From: Gordonia liuliyuniae
GTDB lineage: Bacteria > Actinomycetota > Actinomycetes > Mycobacteriales > Mycobacteriaceae
Direction of reading: 5' to 3'
Assembly: GCF_021739025.1 (NCBI RefSeq)
Contig: NZ_JAKKOT010000002.1
Location: 434,001-498,000 of the forward strand
DNA length: 64,000 nt
The notes under the pieces are model-generated. The model saw nothing but the letters and a program-made list of their open reading frames with translations. It had not been told where the DNA came from and searched no databases. Positions 8,256 through 18,281 of the stretch are shown one piece after another. Position 1 is the stretch's first letter. Every line of letters starts with the position of its first letter. Both the position numbers and the translations under genes were made by a program.

Positions 8256-8840
8256 ATGGCGAGATGGGAAGCGGATGCCAGTGGACGCTTGCAGCGCGCG
8301 GCGATCGAGTTGTTCGCGCAGCAGGGCTTCACGGAAACGACAGTGCCGCAGATCGCGGTTCGCGCAGGAGTGACGACCCGCACCTTCTTCCGGCACTTCC
8401 CGGACAAGCGTGAGGTGCTGTTCGCCGGCGAGGAGGGACTTGCAACTACGTTTGCCGACCTGATCGATACTGCCCCGTCCGAACTTGCTGCGCTCGGCAC
8501 ACTTGAGCACGCACTGAAAGCGGCCGCGGACGAAGGATTCGAGCAGCGCCGTGACTGGATGCGGCAATGGCGGGCGATCGTCAACGCTGAGCATCCCCTG
8601 CGAGAACGCGGACTCAGTAAGCAACAAATGCTCGTGACGGCCGCCGTGAAGGCACTGAGAAAACGAGGGGTCGACCCGGTGACAGGCGAACTCGCTGCAG
8701 GAATGGCACTCGTGGCATTTCAAGCTGCTGCAGCGGAGTGGGTTGCCGACGAAGCGGCCACACGCCCGCTGAGCAGCTACCTCGAGGTATCGTTCTCCCA
8801 CGTGCGGCAGGTAGCGGCCGCAGACCACCTCCGCATGTGA
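8256..8840 (+). CDS. TetR-family transcriptional regulator
   Basis: The protein has 194 residues. A TetR helix-turn-helix occupies about residues 10-55 (RAAIELFAQQGFTETTVPQI, then GVTTRTFFRHFPDKREVLF). The ATG at 8256 has GAAAGG just upstream; an earlier in-frame start at 8232 lies inside the operator. The divergent dehydrogenase at 7085-8173 and this gene share the operator at 8190-8240. The ligand is unknown. Confidence 0.9.
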   Translation: MARWEADASGRLQRAAIELFAQQGFTETTVPQIAVRAGVTTRTFFRHFPDKREVLFAGEEGLATTFADLIDTAPSELAALGTLEHALKAAADEGFEQRRDWMRQWRAIVNAEHPLRERGLSKQQMLVTAAVKALRKRGVDPVTGELAAGMALVAFQAAAAEWVADEAATRPLSSYLEVSFSHVRQVAAADHLRM

Positions 8841-8980
8841 CGCGTCACCAATCCTCGCCGACTCGGACGCGGCGTCGTGTCGCAGGGACGAAATTCGAAG
8901 TAGCGATCCCGGTGCAAGTAGCGGGGAGGCTGTTGGAATGGCCAGCGGGGAAGTAGGCGTTCCGGCAACCTGCGCGGCCC

Positions 8981-9011
8981 GTATGCGTCGAGGCTCGGCC
9001 TCGACGCATAC
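8981..9011. repeat. Perfect hairpin with 14-base arms ahead of the SRPBCC gene
   Basis: GTATGCGTCGAGGC (8981-8994) and its exact reverse complement (8998-9011) are separated by three bases. It lies 21 bases upstream of the start at 9032, in a 191-base gap where I see no gene. It could be an operator, a terminator for the TetR gene, or a leader hairpin. No T-run follows. Confidence 0.6.
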
Positions 9012-9031
9012 GCGAGACGTATCGTGTCAGC

Positions 9032-9541
9032 ATGGCCCGCATCAAGGAAGTGTCCGACGACGTCATCATCGCCGTCGATCCGTTGACCGCGTACGAGCAC
9101 GTCAGCGACGTCACGCAAATGCCCCGGTGGAGTCCCGAGAATACCGGCGCCGTGATCGAGGAGTCTGCGGGCGACGAGCACACGGGCCAGGCCTACGTCG
9201 GCATGAAGTTCGTCGGGTCGAATGCGCGGAGCGGAGTCCGTTGGCGAACGGGGTGCGAAGTGACCGCGGCCGACCCTGGTCGACGGTTCGCGTTTCGAGT
9301 GCGCGAGTACGGATTCCGCAGGCCGTTTCTCAAGGTCCCGGTCGCGTCGTGGGCGTACACCTTTGAGCCGGTTGCAGAAGGGTGTCGGGTCACTGAGACC
9401 TGGACTGACGACCGAGGCTGGCCCGATGCTGTGGCGGCGGTGTTCGACCGGGTCGCCACCCGAAAGCCCGGTTTCGCGGAGTTCCAGCGGGGAAACATCC
9501 GGCGGACGCTCGACGGCCTGAAGGTCGAACTGGAGCAATAG
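9032..9541 (+). CDS. SRPBCC-family protein (polyketide cyclase/dehydrase-like)
   Basis: This is a 169-residue START/Bet-v1-type small-molecule-binding protein. The N-terminal strand VSDDVIIAVDPLTAYEHVSD with PRWSPEN is the usual SRPBCC opening, and a long C-terminal helix (RGNIRRTLDGLKVELEQ) closes the cavity. Many actinobacteria carry several such proteins next to lipid genes. Ligand and reaction are not evident. A perfect hairpin lies just upstream and could control it. It converges on the membrane protein at 9611. Confidence 0.8.
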   Translation: MARIKEVSDDVIIAVDPLTAYEHVSDVTQMPRWSPENTGAVIEESAGDEHTGQAYVGMKFVGSNARSGVRWRTGCEVTAADPGRRFAFRVREYGFRRPFLKVPVASWAYTFEPVAEGCRVTETWTDDRGWPDAVAAVFDRVATRKPGFAEFQRGNIRRTLDGLKVELEQ

Positions 9542-9610
9542 TATGCCCTCGCGATCGTGACGGTGACCCTGGAGGTCGCTGCTCAGCGCATCGCACTTCG
9601 AGACTTTCGT

Positions 9611-10417
9611 CTAGTCCGCCCATCCATCGAAGAATGCGTCGTCGAGTTCATCGGGATCGACAGTGTTGTGGCGCAGGTAGATCGTCCGCCCGAACCTCGG
9701 GCCTGTCGAGCGCAGCTGACTCTCACTCACGTACACCCGGCGACGGACGGTCCCCGCCTTCGAGTTTGCGACGCTGACTGCGAGCAGGTAGTCGGCGGGC
9801 AGGGCGTCGTCGGGGTGCGCCGGGTAGCTGACGACGTCGTCGACCGTCCCGATGGACACACGGGCGTCGGCGAAGCTCTGACGGGACGGACGTGCAATTC
9901 CGGTGTGTGTCCCTTGGGCTGATCGGACCGCTCGTTCGTAGAGCACGTCGTCGACGTCGTCGGGCTCGACCGTGTTGTGGCGGAATTCGATCCTGTCCCC
10001 GACCGAGAGCGAGCCGTAGAACCCTCTGATCTCACGGCGAATGGTGACCGCGCCCGGCAACTCGGCCTCCACCTCGAGGTCGTACGTGTCCGGGCCCTCT
10101 CCGCCGGTGTGCTCGATCACCTTGGTGACCCAGCCGGCAGTCAGATGCCCGTCGGCATAGCGTGCTTCGGCGAGCTGGCCGCTCGCATGTGAGCCGAAGC
10201 CCACGCAGAGAAGGACGAGTACCACCGCCCCTGCGATCACACCCCAGAAAGCTGGGCCACCGACGCGCTGGGTGACCACACTCCAGACCACGTACGCGAT
10301 GCCTCCCACCCCCGCGAGCAGTCCGACCCAGAAGTAGAAGTCAGCGCGGTGGGACCAGCGTCGGATGCGCACACGGGTCTCCGACGTTCGCGCCTGCCGC
10401 AACCATTCATCGTTCAT
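9611..10417 (-). CDS. Two-pass membrane protein with a duplicated HNTVxPDxxDD motif
   Basis: I do not recognise this family. It has 268 residues. Two membrane segments lie at about residues 28-50 (FWVGLLAGVGGIAYVVWSVV) and 58-75 (FWGVIAGAVVLVLLCVGF), followed by a soluble region of about 190 residues. That region holds two copies of a motif ending a strand-rich unit, FRHNTVEPDDVDDVLYE and YLRHNTVDPDELDDAFFDG, which suggests an internal duplication. The short loop between the two membrane segments suggests that both termini face the same side. Function is unknown and it stands alone. Confidence 0.7.
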   Translation of the reverse strand: MNDEWLRQARTSETRVRIRRWSHRADFYFWVGLLAGVGGIAYVVWSVVTQRVGGPAFWGVIAGAVVLVLLCVGFGSHASGQLAEARYADGHLTAGWVTKVIEHTGGEGPDTYDLEVEAELPGAVTIRREIRGFYGSLSVGDRIEFRHNTVEPDDVDDVLYERAVRSAQGTHTGIARPSRQSFADARVSIGTVDDVVSYPAHPDDALPADYLLAVSVANSKAGTVRRRVYVSESQLRSTGPRFGRTIYLRHNTVDPDELDDAFFDGWAD

Positions 10418-10489
10418 CCCGTCACCAGTCCTCCGCTGCCCCTTGTAGGTAGCCTATTCAGGGCGCGGACGTCTCGGGGTCGGTCGGTG

Positions 10490-11230
10490 TCAGCCGACGG
10501 TGCCCCACGCGATCGGGGTGTCGAGGACTTCGGGGTAGTGCTTCTCTTCATAGCGCCAGATCGCGTCGATGTGCTCCTGCATGGCCGCCAACGCACTTAC
10601 CGGGTCGCGGTCGGCCACCGCGAGGTAGATCTTCTCGTGGATGTCGCACGTCGCGGCCCGACTACGTCGCGAGTACTCCATGCCAACGGCCGAGCCGTCG
10701 ATGAGGTCCAGCAGTGCGTGGATGAGATATCCGAAGATCGCGTTACCGGAGCCGCGCGCGACCGTGTCGTGAAACACCCGGCTCATCTCGACGAAGATCG
10801 TCGTGTCGTCGAGGTTGGCACGCATGTGATCCACCGAGTGCTTCAGTTCGGCGATCTGCTCATCGCTGATCCGTTCCGCGGCCAGCCGCGCCATCATCGG
10901 TTCGAGCGCCGTTCGTGCCTCGACGACGGTCCGGAACGGAGCATTCTCGAACTGCAGGAGCAGTGTGATGGCCGTCGACAGGGCTTCGCCGTCGGGCTGA
11001 CGGACGATCGGCCCGCCACCGGGACCAGGCTTGAGAGAGATCACGCCCTGCAACTCGAGGAAGCGCAGGGACTCGCGAAGAGTGCCGCGGCCGACGCCGT
11101 ACTCCTCCAACATCACCCGCTCCGGCGGCAGCCGGTCGCCGATCTGGTTACCTCGCTCGTTGATCCCCTCCACGATTCGCTGCGCCACCAGCATCGCCGT
11201 CTTCTGCGGACGCAACTCCGATCGTGCCAT
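10490..11230 (-). CDS. GntR/FadR-family regulator (copy 1)
   Basis: This is a 246-residue FadR-subfamily regulator. The winged helix-turn-helix is at about residues 12-75 (GNQIGDRLPPERVMLEEY, GVGRGTLRESLRFLELQGVI) and the FCD ligand-binding domain follows (VEARTALEPMMARLAAERIS). The recognition helix and wing are nearly identical to the paralogue at 36222-36953, so both probably read the same operator. A candidate site lies just upstream at 11291. The ATG at 11230 is preferred, with the adjacent GTG at 11233 as an alternative. Acyl-CoA-type ligands would fit the neighbours but are inferred. Confidence 0.9.
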   Translation of the reverse strand: MARSELRPQKTAMLVAQRIVEGINERGNQIGDRLPPERVMLEEYGVGRGTLRESLRFLELQGVISLKPGPGGGPIVRQPDGEALSTAITLLLQFENAPFRTVVEARTALEPMMARLAAERISDEQIAELKHSVDHMRANLDDTTIFVEMSRVFHDTVARGSGNAIFGYLIHALLDLIDGSAVGMEYSRRSRAATCDIHEKIYLAVADRDPVSALAAMQEHIDAIWRYEEKHYPEVLDTPIAWGTVG

Positions 11231-11290
11231 CACCCGTAACCCTCCATACCCGGCCGCACCCCTGTTCCGTCGCGGTCCATTCGCCAATCA

Positions 11291-11306
11291 AATCATGACT
11301 ATCGTT
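11291..11306. promoter_or_regulatory. Candidate FadR operator AATnATnnnnATnATT
   Basis: AATCATGACTATCGTT matches nine of the ten fixed positions of the element that recurs across the window. It lies upstream of the FadR gene that starts at 11230, which would fit autoregulation. The AT-rich core could also be part of a -10 element. Confidence 0.5.
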
Positions 11307-11411
11307 ACCTGAGAAGGACTATAGAGTCCCACGGCGCGGAGTGCGGGAAGGTGACCGCGCGCGAACGCGCGATTCGTCCCGCTGGGGGCGGGCCGGTCGG
11401 GACAGTCGGGG

Positions 11412-12338
11412 TCAAGGGCGGTAGGGGTCTGCTCGCTCGATCGGCGGCGCGTTCTTCCAGTCGGGGAGCCCGTCTTCGGGGCGGCCGACGGGGCTCTCGC
11501 CGCCGGACCGGTAGGTCCACTGGGCGTGACTGAGCTGGTGGATGGTGAAGCAGGCATCGAGCGCGGTGGAGAAGCCCATCGCGTCCTGGCTCTGATTCAC
11601 AGAGTCCTTCACGAGCAGCGCAGCCATGCTCGGCACCTTGGCGATCCGCCGAGCGAACTCCAGGGTGCTCTCGTGCAGTTCGTCGGCCGGGAAGATCTTG
11701 CTGACCATCCCCAGAGCGCGTGCGTCCTCGGCGTCGAGGCAGTCACCGGTCAGCAACAGCTCCTTCGCCTTCCGAGGGCCGAACTCCCACGGGTGCCCGA
11801 AGTACTCGACACCGCACATGCCGAGGCGGGTCGCGACCACATCGGCGAACTGAGTCCCCTCGGCTGCGACGATCAGATCGCACGCCCACGTGAGCATTAG
11901 CGCCGCGGCGAACACGTTGCCGTGGACCTCGGCGACGGTGATCTTGCGCAGATTGCGCCAGCGCTTCGTGTTCTCGTAGAAGTAGTGCCACTCCTGGTGG
12001 TACCGGGACTCGACGGCGTCGTGTGTGGCACCGGTGCAGGTGTACGACCAGTGCTGATCGGGCCCGGGATCACGTTCGGCGCGGTACTCGGAACTGCCCA
12101 GATCGTGCCCGGACGAGAACGCCGGGCCCTCGCCGGCGAGGACCACCACGCGCACGGTGTCGTCGCCCTCGGCGCGAAGGAACGCCTCGGTGAGCTCGAC
12201 CAGCAGACCGCGGTTCTGGGCGTTGCGATAGCGCGGACGATTCAGCACGATGCGCGCGATCGTGCCCTCGTCGTAGGTCTCGTAACGCAGGTACTTGTAA
12301 TCGACGGGCGTGGTGGGGTCGCCTGAGAGGTCAGTCAT
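11412..12338 (-). CDS. Enoyl-CoA hydratase/isomerase (crotonase) family
   Basis: This 308-residue crotonase-fold protein would hydrate or isomerise an enoyl-CoA. The first oxyanion-hole segment is PAFSSGHDLGSS and the second is VHGNVFAAALMLTWACD. It is longer than typical crotonases (about 260 residues), with an insert around WSYTCTGATHDAVESRYHQE, as in some steroid and terpenoid-type hydratases. The ATG at 12338 is chosen as the start of the homologous region. It lies just downstream of the kinase-like gene at 12355, in the same orientation, so the two are probably co-transcribed. Confidence 0.85.
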   Translation of the reverse strand: MTDLSGDPTTPVDYKYLRYETYDEGTIARIVLNRPRYRNAQNRGLLVELTEAFLRAEGDDTVRVVVLAGEGPAFSSGHDLGSSEYRAERDPGPDQHWSYTCTGATHDAVESRYHQEWHYFYENTKRWRNLRKITVAEVHGNVFAAALMLTWACDLIVAAEGTQFADVVATRLGMCGVEYFGHPWEFGPRKAKELLLTGDCLDAEDARALGMVSKIFPADELHESTLEFARRIAKVPSMAALLVKDSVNQSQDAMGFSTALDACFTIHQLSHAQWTYRSGGESPVGRPEDGLPDWKNAPPIERADPYRP

Positions 12339-12354
12339 GGGAGGGTCTTTCCGA

Positions 12355-13401
12355 TCAGCGGGTTTGGTGAGGCGCATGCGTGAGACGCAGCGCCTGGTCG
12401 AGAAGCGACTGAGAGACGCCGTGAAAGTGGCGACCCAGCTCGAGGTCGGCCTTGCCCGCGCATGCGCGTGCGTGCGTGCCTTCGAGGATGATGCCGAGCC
12501 GGTAGCAGGCGAGCACTTGGTACCAGTCGAAGTCGGTCATGTCGCGGCCGCTCACCTGGCCGTAGCGCGCGATCAGTTCCGCGCGCGGGGGTAGACCGTC
12601 GAGCTGGCGGGCGAGACCGACCGTGCGTGACTCGTCGGGGTTGGGCCAACTTGCGAGCAGGTGTCCCAGGTCGAGAAGCGGATCGCCGACAGTGCCGAGT
12701 TCCCAGTCGACGATCGCTGCGACCTGTGGCCGATCGCGGCGGAACATAACGTTGCCGAAGTGGTAGTCGCCGTGAATGATGCCCTTGGTCCACGCTGTGG
12801 GCCGGTTCTCGTCGAGCCACCGGCCGATCTCGTCGACACCGTCGAGTTGGGGGCCGGGCCAGCCCTCGAGATCGTGGTACGAATCGAGTTGTCGTCGCCA
12901 GCGGCCGACCTGGCGGTCGAGCCATCCGTCGGCACGGGCGACCTGCTCGGCGCCGACGAGCGCCGGATCTACGTGGGAGAGCAGCGCGGCGCCGTCGACG
13001 ATCGACAATCCCATCGCATGCTGCATCTCGGGGGAGGCGGCGACCGGTTCGGGGACCTCGGTGGTGGCGGTGAATCCGTCGACGGCCTCCATCACGAAGA
13101 ACACGTATCCGAACACGTCGAGGTCGTCGCACGACGCGACGAGTCGGGGGTGCGGCACATCGCTTCCGGTGAGGGCCGCGAGCAGGCGCGCCTCGCGCCT
13201 CATCGTCTCGTCGCTGTTGCTGCGCTTATGCAGCGGCGGACGGCGGAACACGTAGTCCTTGCCGGAGCGGGAGAAGCGAACGAGAATGTTCTGGGTTCCA
13301 CCGGCCAGCCGCGTGACGTTCTCGATCGGGCCGGAGCCGACGTTCTTCTGGTCCAACCACTCGGTCAGTGTCGCGACGTCCAGCGGTTCTGGCTCGCTCA
13401 T
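12355..13401 (-). CDS. Aminoglycoside-phosphotransferase-like kinase (ACAD10/11 kinase-domain type)
   Basis: The protein has 348 residues with the APH kinase fold: the glycine-rich LAGGTQNILVRF, the lysine region YVFRRPP, the catalytic loop IIHGDYHFGNVMF and the metal-binding VDWELGTVGDPLLDLGHLL. Relatives are the kinase domain of mammalian ACAD10/ACAD11 and LvaA of levulinate catabolism, which phosphorylate 4-hydroxyacyl-CoA so that a partner acyl-CoA dehydrogenase can remove phosphate. A separate ACAD11-like dehydrogenase is encoded at 19099. The gene diverges from the acyl-CoA synthetase operon at 13645. Confidence 0.85.
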   Translation of the reverse strand: MSEPEPLDVATLTEWLDQKNVGSGPIENVTRLAGGTQNILVRFSRSGKDYVFRRPPLHKRSNSDETMRREARLLAALTGSDVPHPRLVASCDDLDVFGYVFFVMEAVDGFTATTEVPEPVAASPEMQHAMGLSIVDGAALLSHVDPALVGAEQVARADGWLDRQVGRWRRQLDSYHDLEGWPGPQLDGVDEIGRWLDENRPTAWTKGIIHGDYHFGNVMFRRDRPQVAAIVDWELGTVGDPLLDLGHLLASWPNPDESRTVGLARQLDGLPPRAELIARYGQVSGRDMTDFDWYQVLACYRLGIILEGTHARACAGKADLELGRHFHGVSQSLLDQALRLTHAPHQTR

Positions 13402-13512
13402 CGGTCAACCTCGTCTCTCGGTACTAGTCTTGCCCACCGCCGGGGCGTGTCACGGCGGCGTACCGCGCGTGATTCAGGTCATCTCGTACATCGAAGCTAA
13501 CATATCCAGGCG

Positions 13513-13560
13513 AACGATAATCATGAATACTCGAAATTGCGGCGCATAATTGTTATCGTT
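13513..13560. promoter_or_regulatory. Two candidate FadR operators in the 13.4-13.6 kb divergent promoter
   Basis: AACGATAATCATGAAT (13513-13528) and CATAATTGTTATCGTT (13545-13560) each match eight of ten fixed positions of the recurring element. They lie in the 243-base gap between the kinase-like gene and the acyl-CoA synthetase. I see no gene in that gap. Confidence 0.45.
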
Positions 13561-13644
13561 TCTCGCAGGTCGCCCCGGAAGCCCGCCTGAGCAGGTCGGT
13601 GTCGGGCGCACTTCGTCATTCAAACGTCTTCGTCAGGTGGTGCA

Positions 13645-15123
13645 ATGGGTATCGAAATGGTCCTGGACATGGCTGTGTCTGTCCATCCCGAACGGCAGGC
13701 ACTGGGCCGTCGCGGCTCGGGTATGACCTACGAGCAGCTCAACGACGCGGCCTGCCGTGGCGCTGCGATTCTGCGGGAACACGAAGCCGCGCACGTCGTG
13801 TTCGTGGGTGTCAACGGTCCGATCCTGCCGGTTCTGACCTTCTCGTCCGCGCGTGCGGGCATCCCGATCGCTCCATTAAACTACCGGCTCCCGGCCGACC
13901 AACTGCGGGATCTCATCGGACAACTCGACAAGCCGGTGATCGTCGCCGACAGCGCTTACCGAGACAATCTGGACACGGCCGCGGACGTCGTTCTCACCAG
14001 CGCCGAGTTCCTCGAGCTGGCGTCGTCGGAGGGGCCGACCGTGACCGATACGGCCGACGACCGATCGACGGCCGTCGTGCTGTTCACCAGCGGCACCACG
14101 TCGGCACCGAAGGGCGTTCTCCTTCGCCACCAGCACCTGCTCTCGTACCTGTTGAACACCGTCGAGTTCGCATCAGCCGCCGACGACGAGGCGACACTGG
14201 TCAGCACCCCGCCGTACCACATCGCGGGCATGGGCGCGGTGCTCAGTAACGTCTACGCCGGCCGCCGGATGGCGTACCTCCCAGACTTCACGCCGCAGGG
14301 ATGGCTCGACCTGATCCGGGGCGAGGAGATCACCTCGGCGATGGTCGTCCCGACCATGCTCGCGAGGGTCGTCGATCACCTCGACGGCCGCAGCGGCGAC
14401 TCGCCGCGGCTGGGTACCCTTGCGTACGGCGGCGCTCGGATGCCGCAACCGGTCCTCGAGCGTGCGCTCGTCGCCTTCCCCGACACCGGATTCGTCAACG
14501 CTTACGGGCTCACCGAGACCAGTTCGACCATCGCAGTGCTCGGCCCTGACGACCACCGCGAGGCTCTGGCCGACCCGGACCGGAAGGGAAGGCTCTCATC
14601 GGTCGGGCGCATCGTCCCGGGCATCGAGGCGCAGATCCGCGACGAGGAAGACGCGGTGCTCGCGGCCGGCGAGACCGGCCTGTTGTGGGTGCGCGGTGGA
14701 CAGGTCAGCGGCGAGTACATGGGCAAGGGTTCGGCGCTCGACGCGGACGGTTGGTTCCCCACTCGGGACCAGGCGCGCATCGAGGACGGCTTCCTTTACA
14801 TCGGCGGCCGCGCGGATGACACGATCATTCGCGGCGGCGAGAACATCGCACCCGCCGAGATCGAAGACGTGCTGGCCCATCACGTCGACGTCCGCGACCT
14901 GGCAGTGATCGGCGTGCCCGACGACGAGTGGGGTGAACGGATCTGCGCGGTGATCGTGCCGACCGGGGCGTCTCACGCGAGTGCCGACGAGGTCCGATCG
15001 TGGTGCCGCGAGCGCCTGCGCGGGTCGCGGACCCCGGACGACGTCGTGTTCGTCGAGGAACTGCCGCGAACCGCCACCGGCAAATTGGTCCGCCGCGACC
15101 TGGTCGCCCAGGTCGCCGACTGA
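13645..15123 (+). CDS. Acyl-CoA synthetase (class I adenylate-forming)
   Basis: The 492-residue enzyme would activate a carboxylic acid to its CoA thioester with ATP. The P-loop-like VLFTSGTTSAPKGVLLRHQH, the core motif YGLTETSS, GYM-type region SGEYMGKG and the hinge IIRGGENIAPAEIEDVL are all present, and the C-terminal catalytic lysine is in RTATGKLVRRDL. The ATG at 13645 follows AGGTGG. It is the first gene of a six-gene run (synthetase, thiolase, SDR, reductase, SDR, acyl-CoA dehydrogenase) to 20391. The substrate is not predictable. Confidence 0.92.
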   Translation: MGIEMVLDMAVSVHPERQALGRRGSGMTYEQLNDAACRGAAILREHEAAHVVFVGVNGPILPVLTFSSARAGIPIAPLNYRLPADQLRDLIGQLDKPVIVADSAYRDNLDTAADVVLTSAEFLELASSEGPTVTDTADDRSTAVVLFTSGTTSAPKGVLLRHQHLLSYLLNTVEFASAADDEATLVSTPPYHIAGMGAVLSNVYAGRRMAYLPDFTPQGWLDLIRGEEITSAMVVPTMLARVVDHLDGRSGDSPRLGTLAYGGARMPQPVLERALVAFPDTGFVNAYGLTETSSTIAVLGPDDHREALADPDRKGRLSSVGRIVPGIEAQIRDEEDAVLAAGETGLLWVRGGQVSGEYMGKGSALDADGWFPTRDQARIEDGFLYIGGRADDTIIRGGENIAPAEIEDVLAHHVDVRDLAVIGVPDDEWGERICAVIVPTGASHASADEVRSWCRERLRGSRTPDDVVFVEELPRTATGKLVRRDLVAQVAD

Positions 15124-15167
15124 TCGGGCCGGTTCGGCCCACCACTTATCTATATCGAGGAGTATTC

Positions 15168-16346
15168 ATGCGTAACGCGGTGATCGTCGACGTCGTCCGC
15201 TCGGCGTCGGGCCGAGGGAAGCCGGGGGGAGCACTCTCCGGCGTCCATCCCATCGACCTGTTGGCCGACGTGCTGCGCTCGTTGATGGAGCGCAATGAGA
15301 TCGATCCGGTCCTGGTCGACGACGTGGTCGGCGGATGCGTCAGCCAAGCGTCCGAGCAGGCGGGCAACATCACCCGCGCGGCGTCGCTGGCCGCGGGTCT
15401 GCCCGAGTCCACGCCCGCCACCACGGTGACGCGGGCATGCGGCTCGAGCCAGCAGGCCGTCCAGTTCGCGGCGCAGGGCGTCGTCGCCGGCGCGTACGAC
15501 GTCGTGATCGCGTGCGGCGTGGAGTCGATGAGCCGCGTACCGATGGGCACCGCGTCGATGGGCCACGACCTGGTCGGCACCGGGTTGGCGCAGCGCTACC
15601 CGGAGGGCTGGATCAGCCAGGGCGTAGCCGCCGAACTCGTCGCCCGCAAATATGGCCTGACCCGCGACGACGTCGACGCGTACGCAGCGCAATCGCACGG
15701 CCGCGCCGCCGCCAGTGCCGCAGCGGGACACTTCGACCGGGAGATAGTTCCGGTCACGACACCGGACGGTCTGCACACCGTCGACGAAACCATCCGCGCG
15801 GGCACCACCACCGAGGGGTTGGGGGGTCTGCGGCCGTCGTTCTACTCGGCGGAGTCGGAGGCGCGGTTCCCCGACCTGGGCTGGATGATCACGCCGGGCA
15901 ACTCGTCCCCGCTCACCGATGCGGCGGCCGCCACGCTGATCATGTCGGAGGAGAAGGCGATCGCACTCGGCCTCACTCCGCGCGCCCGTGTCGTCGACTT
16001 CACCGTCGCAGGCGACGACCCGGTGATCATGCTGACCGCACCGATCCCCGCGACCCGCAAGCTCCTAGATCGCACTGGGCTGACGATCGACGCAGTGGAC
16101 GTCTACGAGGTGAACGAAGCGTTCGCGTCGGTGCCTCTGGCATGGGCTCGAGCGTTCGACGCCGACCCGAGTCGGTTGAACCCGGCCGGCGGAGCGATCT
16201 CCCTCGGACACGCGATCGGCGCATCCGGCGTGCGTCTGCTCGCGACCATGGTCGGCGAGCTCGAGCGCACCGACGGGCGGTACGGCCTGCAGACCATGTG
16301 CGAGCACGGGGGCATGGCCAACGCACTTCTCATCGAACGCATCTGA
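15168..16346 (+). CDS. Thiolase (acetyl-CoA C-acyltransferase)
   Basis: This 392-residue thiolase has the nucleophilic cysteine in VTRACGSSQQAVQF near residue 90, NEAFASVPLAW, the histidine motif GGAISLGHAIGASG and the final cysteine in MCEHGGMANA. The start at 15168 has GAGGAG upstream. It follows the acyl-CoA synthetase by 44 bases. It is of a different subgroup from the thiolases at 1122 and 52720, being closer to FadA-type enzymes acting on bulky or steroid-like chains. That last point is inference. Confidence 0.92.
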   Translation: MRNAVIVDVVRSASGRGKPGGALSGVHPIDLLADVLRSLMERNEIDPVLVDDVVGGCVSQASEQAGNITRAASLAAGLPESTPATTVTRACGSSQQAVQFAAQGVVAGAYDVVIACGVESMSRVPMGTASMGHDLVGTGLAQRYPEGWISQGVAAELVARKYGLTRDDVDAYAAQSHGRAAASAAAGHFDREIVPVTTPDGLHTVDETIRAGTTTEGLGGLRPSFYSAESEARFPDLGWMITPGNSSPLTDAAAATLIMSEEKAIALGLTPRARVVDFTVAGDDPVIMLTAPIPATRKLLDRTGLTIDAVDVYEVNEAFASVPLAWARAFDADPSRLNPAGGAISLGHAIGASGVRLLATMVGELERTDGRYGLQTMCEHGGMANALLIERI

Positions 16347-16414
16347 CACCACAGAGTCGTCGGTGAACGCCGCGCGACAACGACATTCGGCGACAGCCGA
16401 GAAGGGCGAAACAC

Positions 16415-17175
16415 GTGAACGTCAACGGGAAGGTCGCGCTGATCACCGGAGGTGCCTCCGGCTTGGGGCTGGCGACTGCTCGGACATTGCTGGACGAGGG
16501 CGCCAAAGTGGTGCTCCTGGACCTGCCGACGTCGAAGGGGGCGGAGGTGGCCGCGGAGTTGGGCGAGAACGTTCGGTTCGCCCCAGGCGACATCACCGAT
16601 GAGAACGCGGTCGTGGCGGCGCTCGACTTGGCCGAGGAACTCGGCGAACTGCGCGCAGTCGTCAGTTGCGCAGGCACCGGACGATCGCTGCGTGTAGTCG
16701 GAAAGAAGGGCGTCTTCCCGCTGGACGTGTTCACTCGAGTCGTCACGATCAACCTCATCGGCACCTTCAATGTCGTCCGACTGGCCGCTGAGCGGATGAC
16801 GCGGTTGCAGGTCGACGGCGAGGAACGCGGCGTCATCGTCACCACTGCATCGGTGGCGGCGTTCGAGGGGCAGATCGGACAGGCCGCGTACGCCGCGTCG
16901 AAGGCAGGGGTTGCCGGAATGACCCTTCCGCTGGCCCGCGACCTCGCCTCGCAGGCGATCCGCGTCGTGTCCATCGCGCCCGGATTGTTCGACACTCCGC
17001 TCCTGGCCGGGTTGAACGAGGAGGCCAAGGCCTCGCTCGGGGCTCAGACTCCGCATCCCAGCCGTCTCGGTAACCCGACGGAATTCGGTTCGCTGGCATC
17101 GCACATCGTCGCAAATCCGATGCTCAACGGCGAGGTGATCCGCCTGGACGGTGCGATCCGGATGGCACCGCGCTG

Positions 17176-17176
<1 letters not shown>
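16415..17176 (+). CDS. SDR, 3-hydroxyacyl-CoA dehydrogenase type II-like
   Basis: This 253-residue classical SDR has the cofactor motif TGGASGLGLAT, the Asp in LLDLPT that favours NAD, SCAGTG in place of NNAG, and the catalytic Ser in TTASVAAF with YAASKAG. The sequence around GVFPLDVFTRVV and GLFDTPLLAGL resembles 17-beta-HSD10 / 3-hydroxyacyl-CoA dehydrogenase type II. The GTG start at 16415 precedes NGKVALITGG. Its stop overlaps the ATG of the next gene (TGATG), indicating translational coupling. Confidence 0.88.
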
Positions 17177-18213
<1,037 letters not shown>

Positions 18214-18281
18214 CCGGACCACACCGGCACCCGCCGGCCCCGACAGCCGAGCACGAGTTCGACGATCAAGGAGATACACCG

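Noticed and set aside
11345..11411. GC-rich palindromic bits (CGCGCGAACGCGCG) as a riboswitch or sRNA
   Set aside because: Only short low-complexity GC pairing is seen; it is more likely part of a weak terminator region after the crotonase gene.
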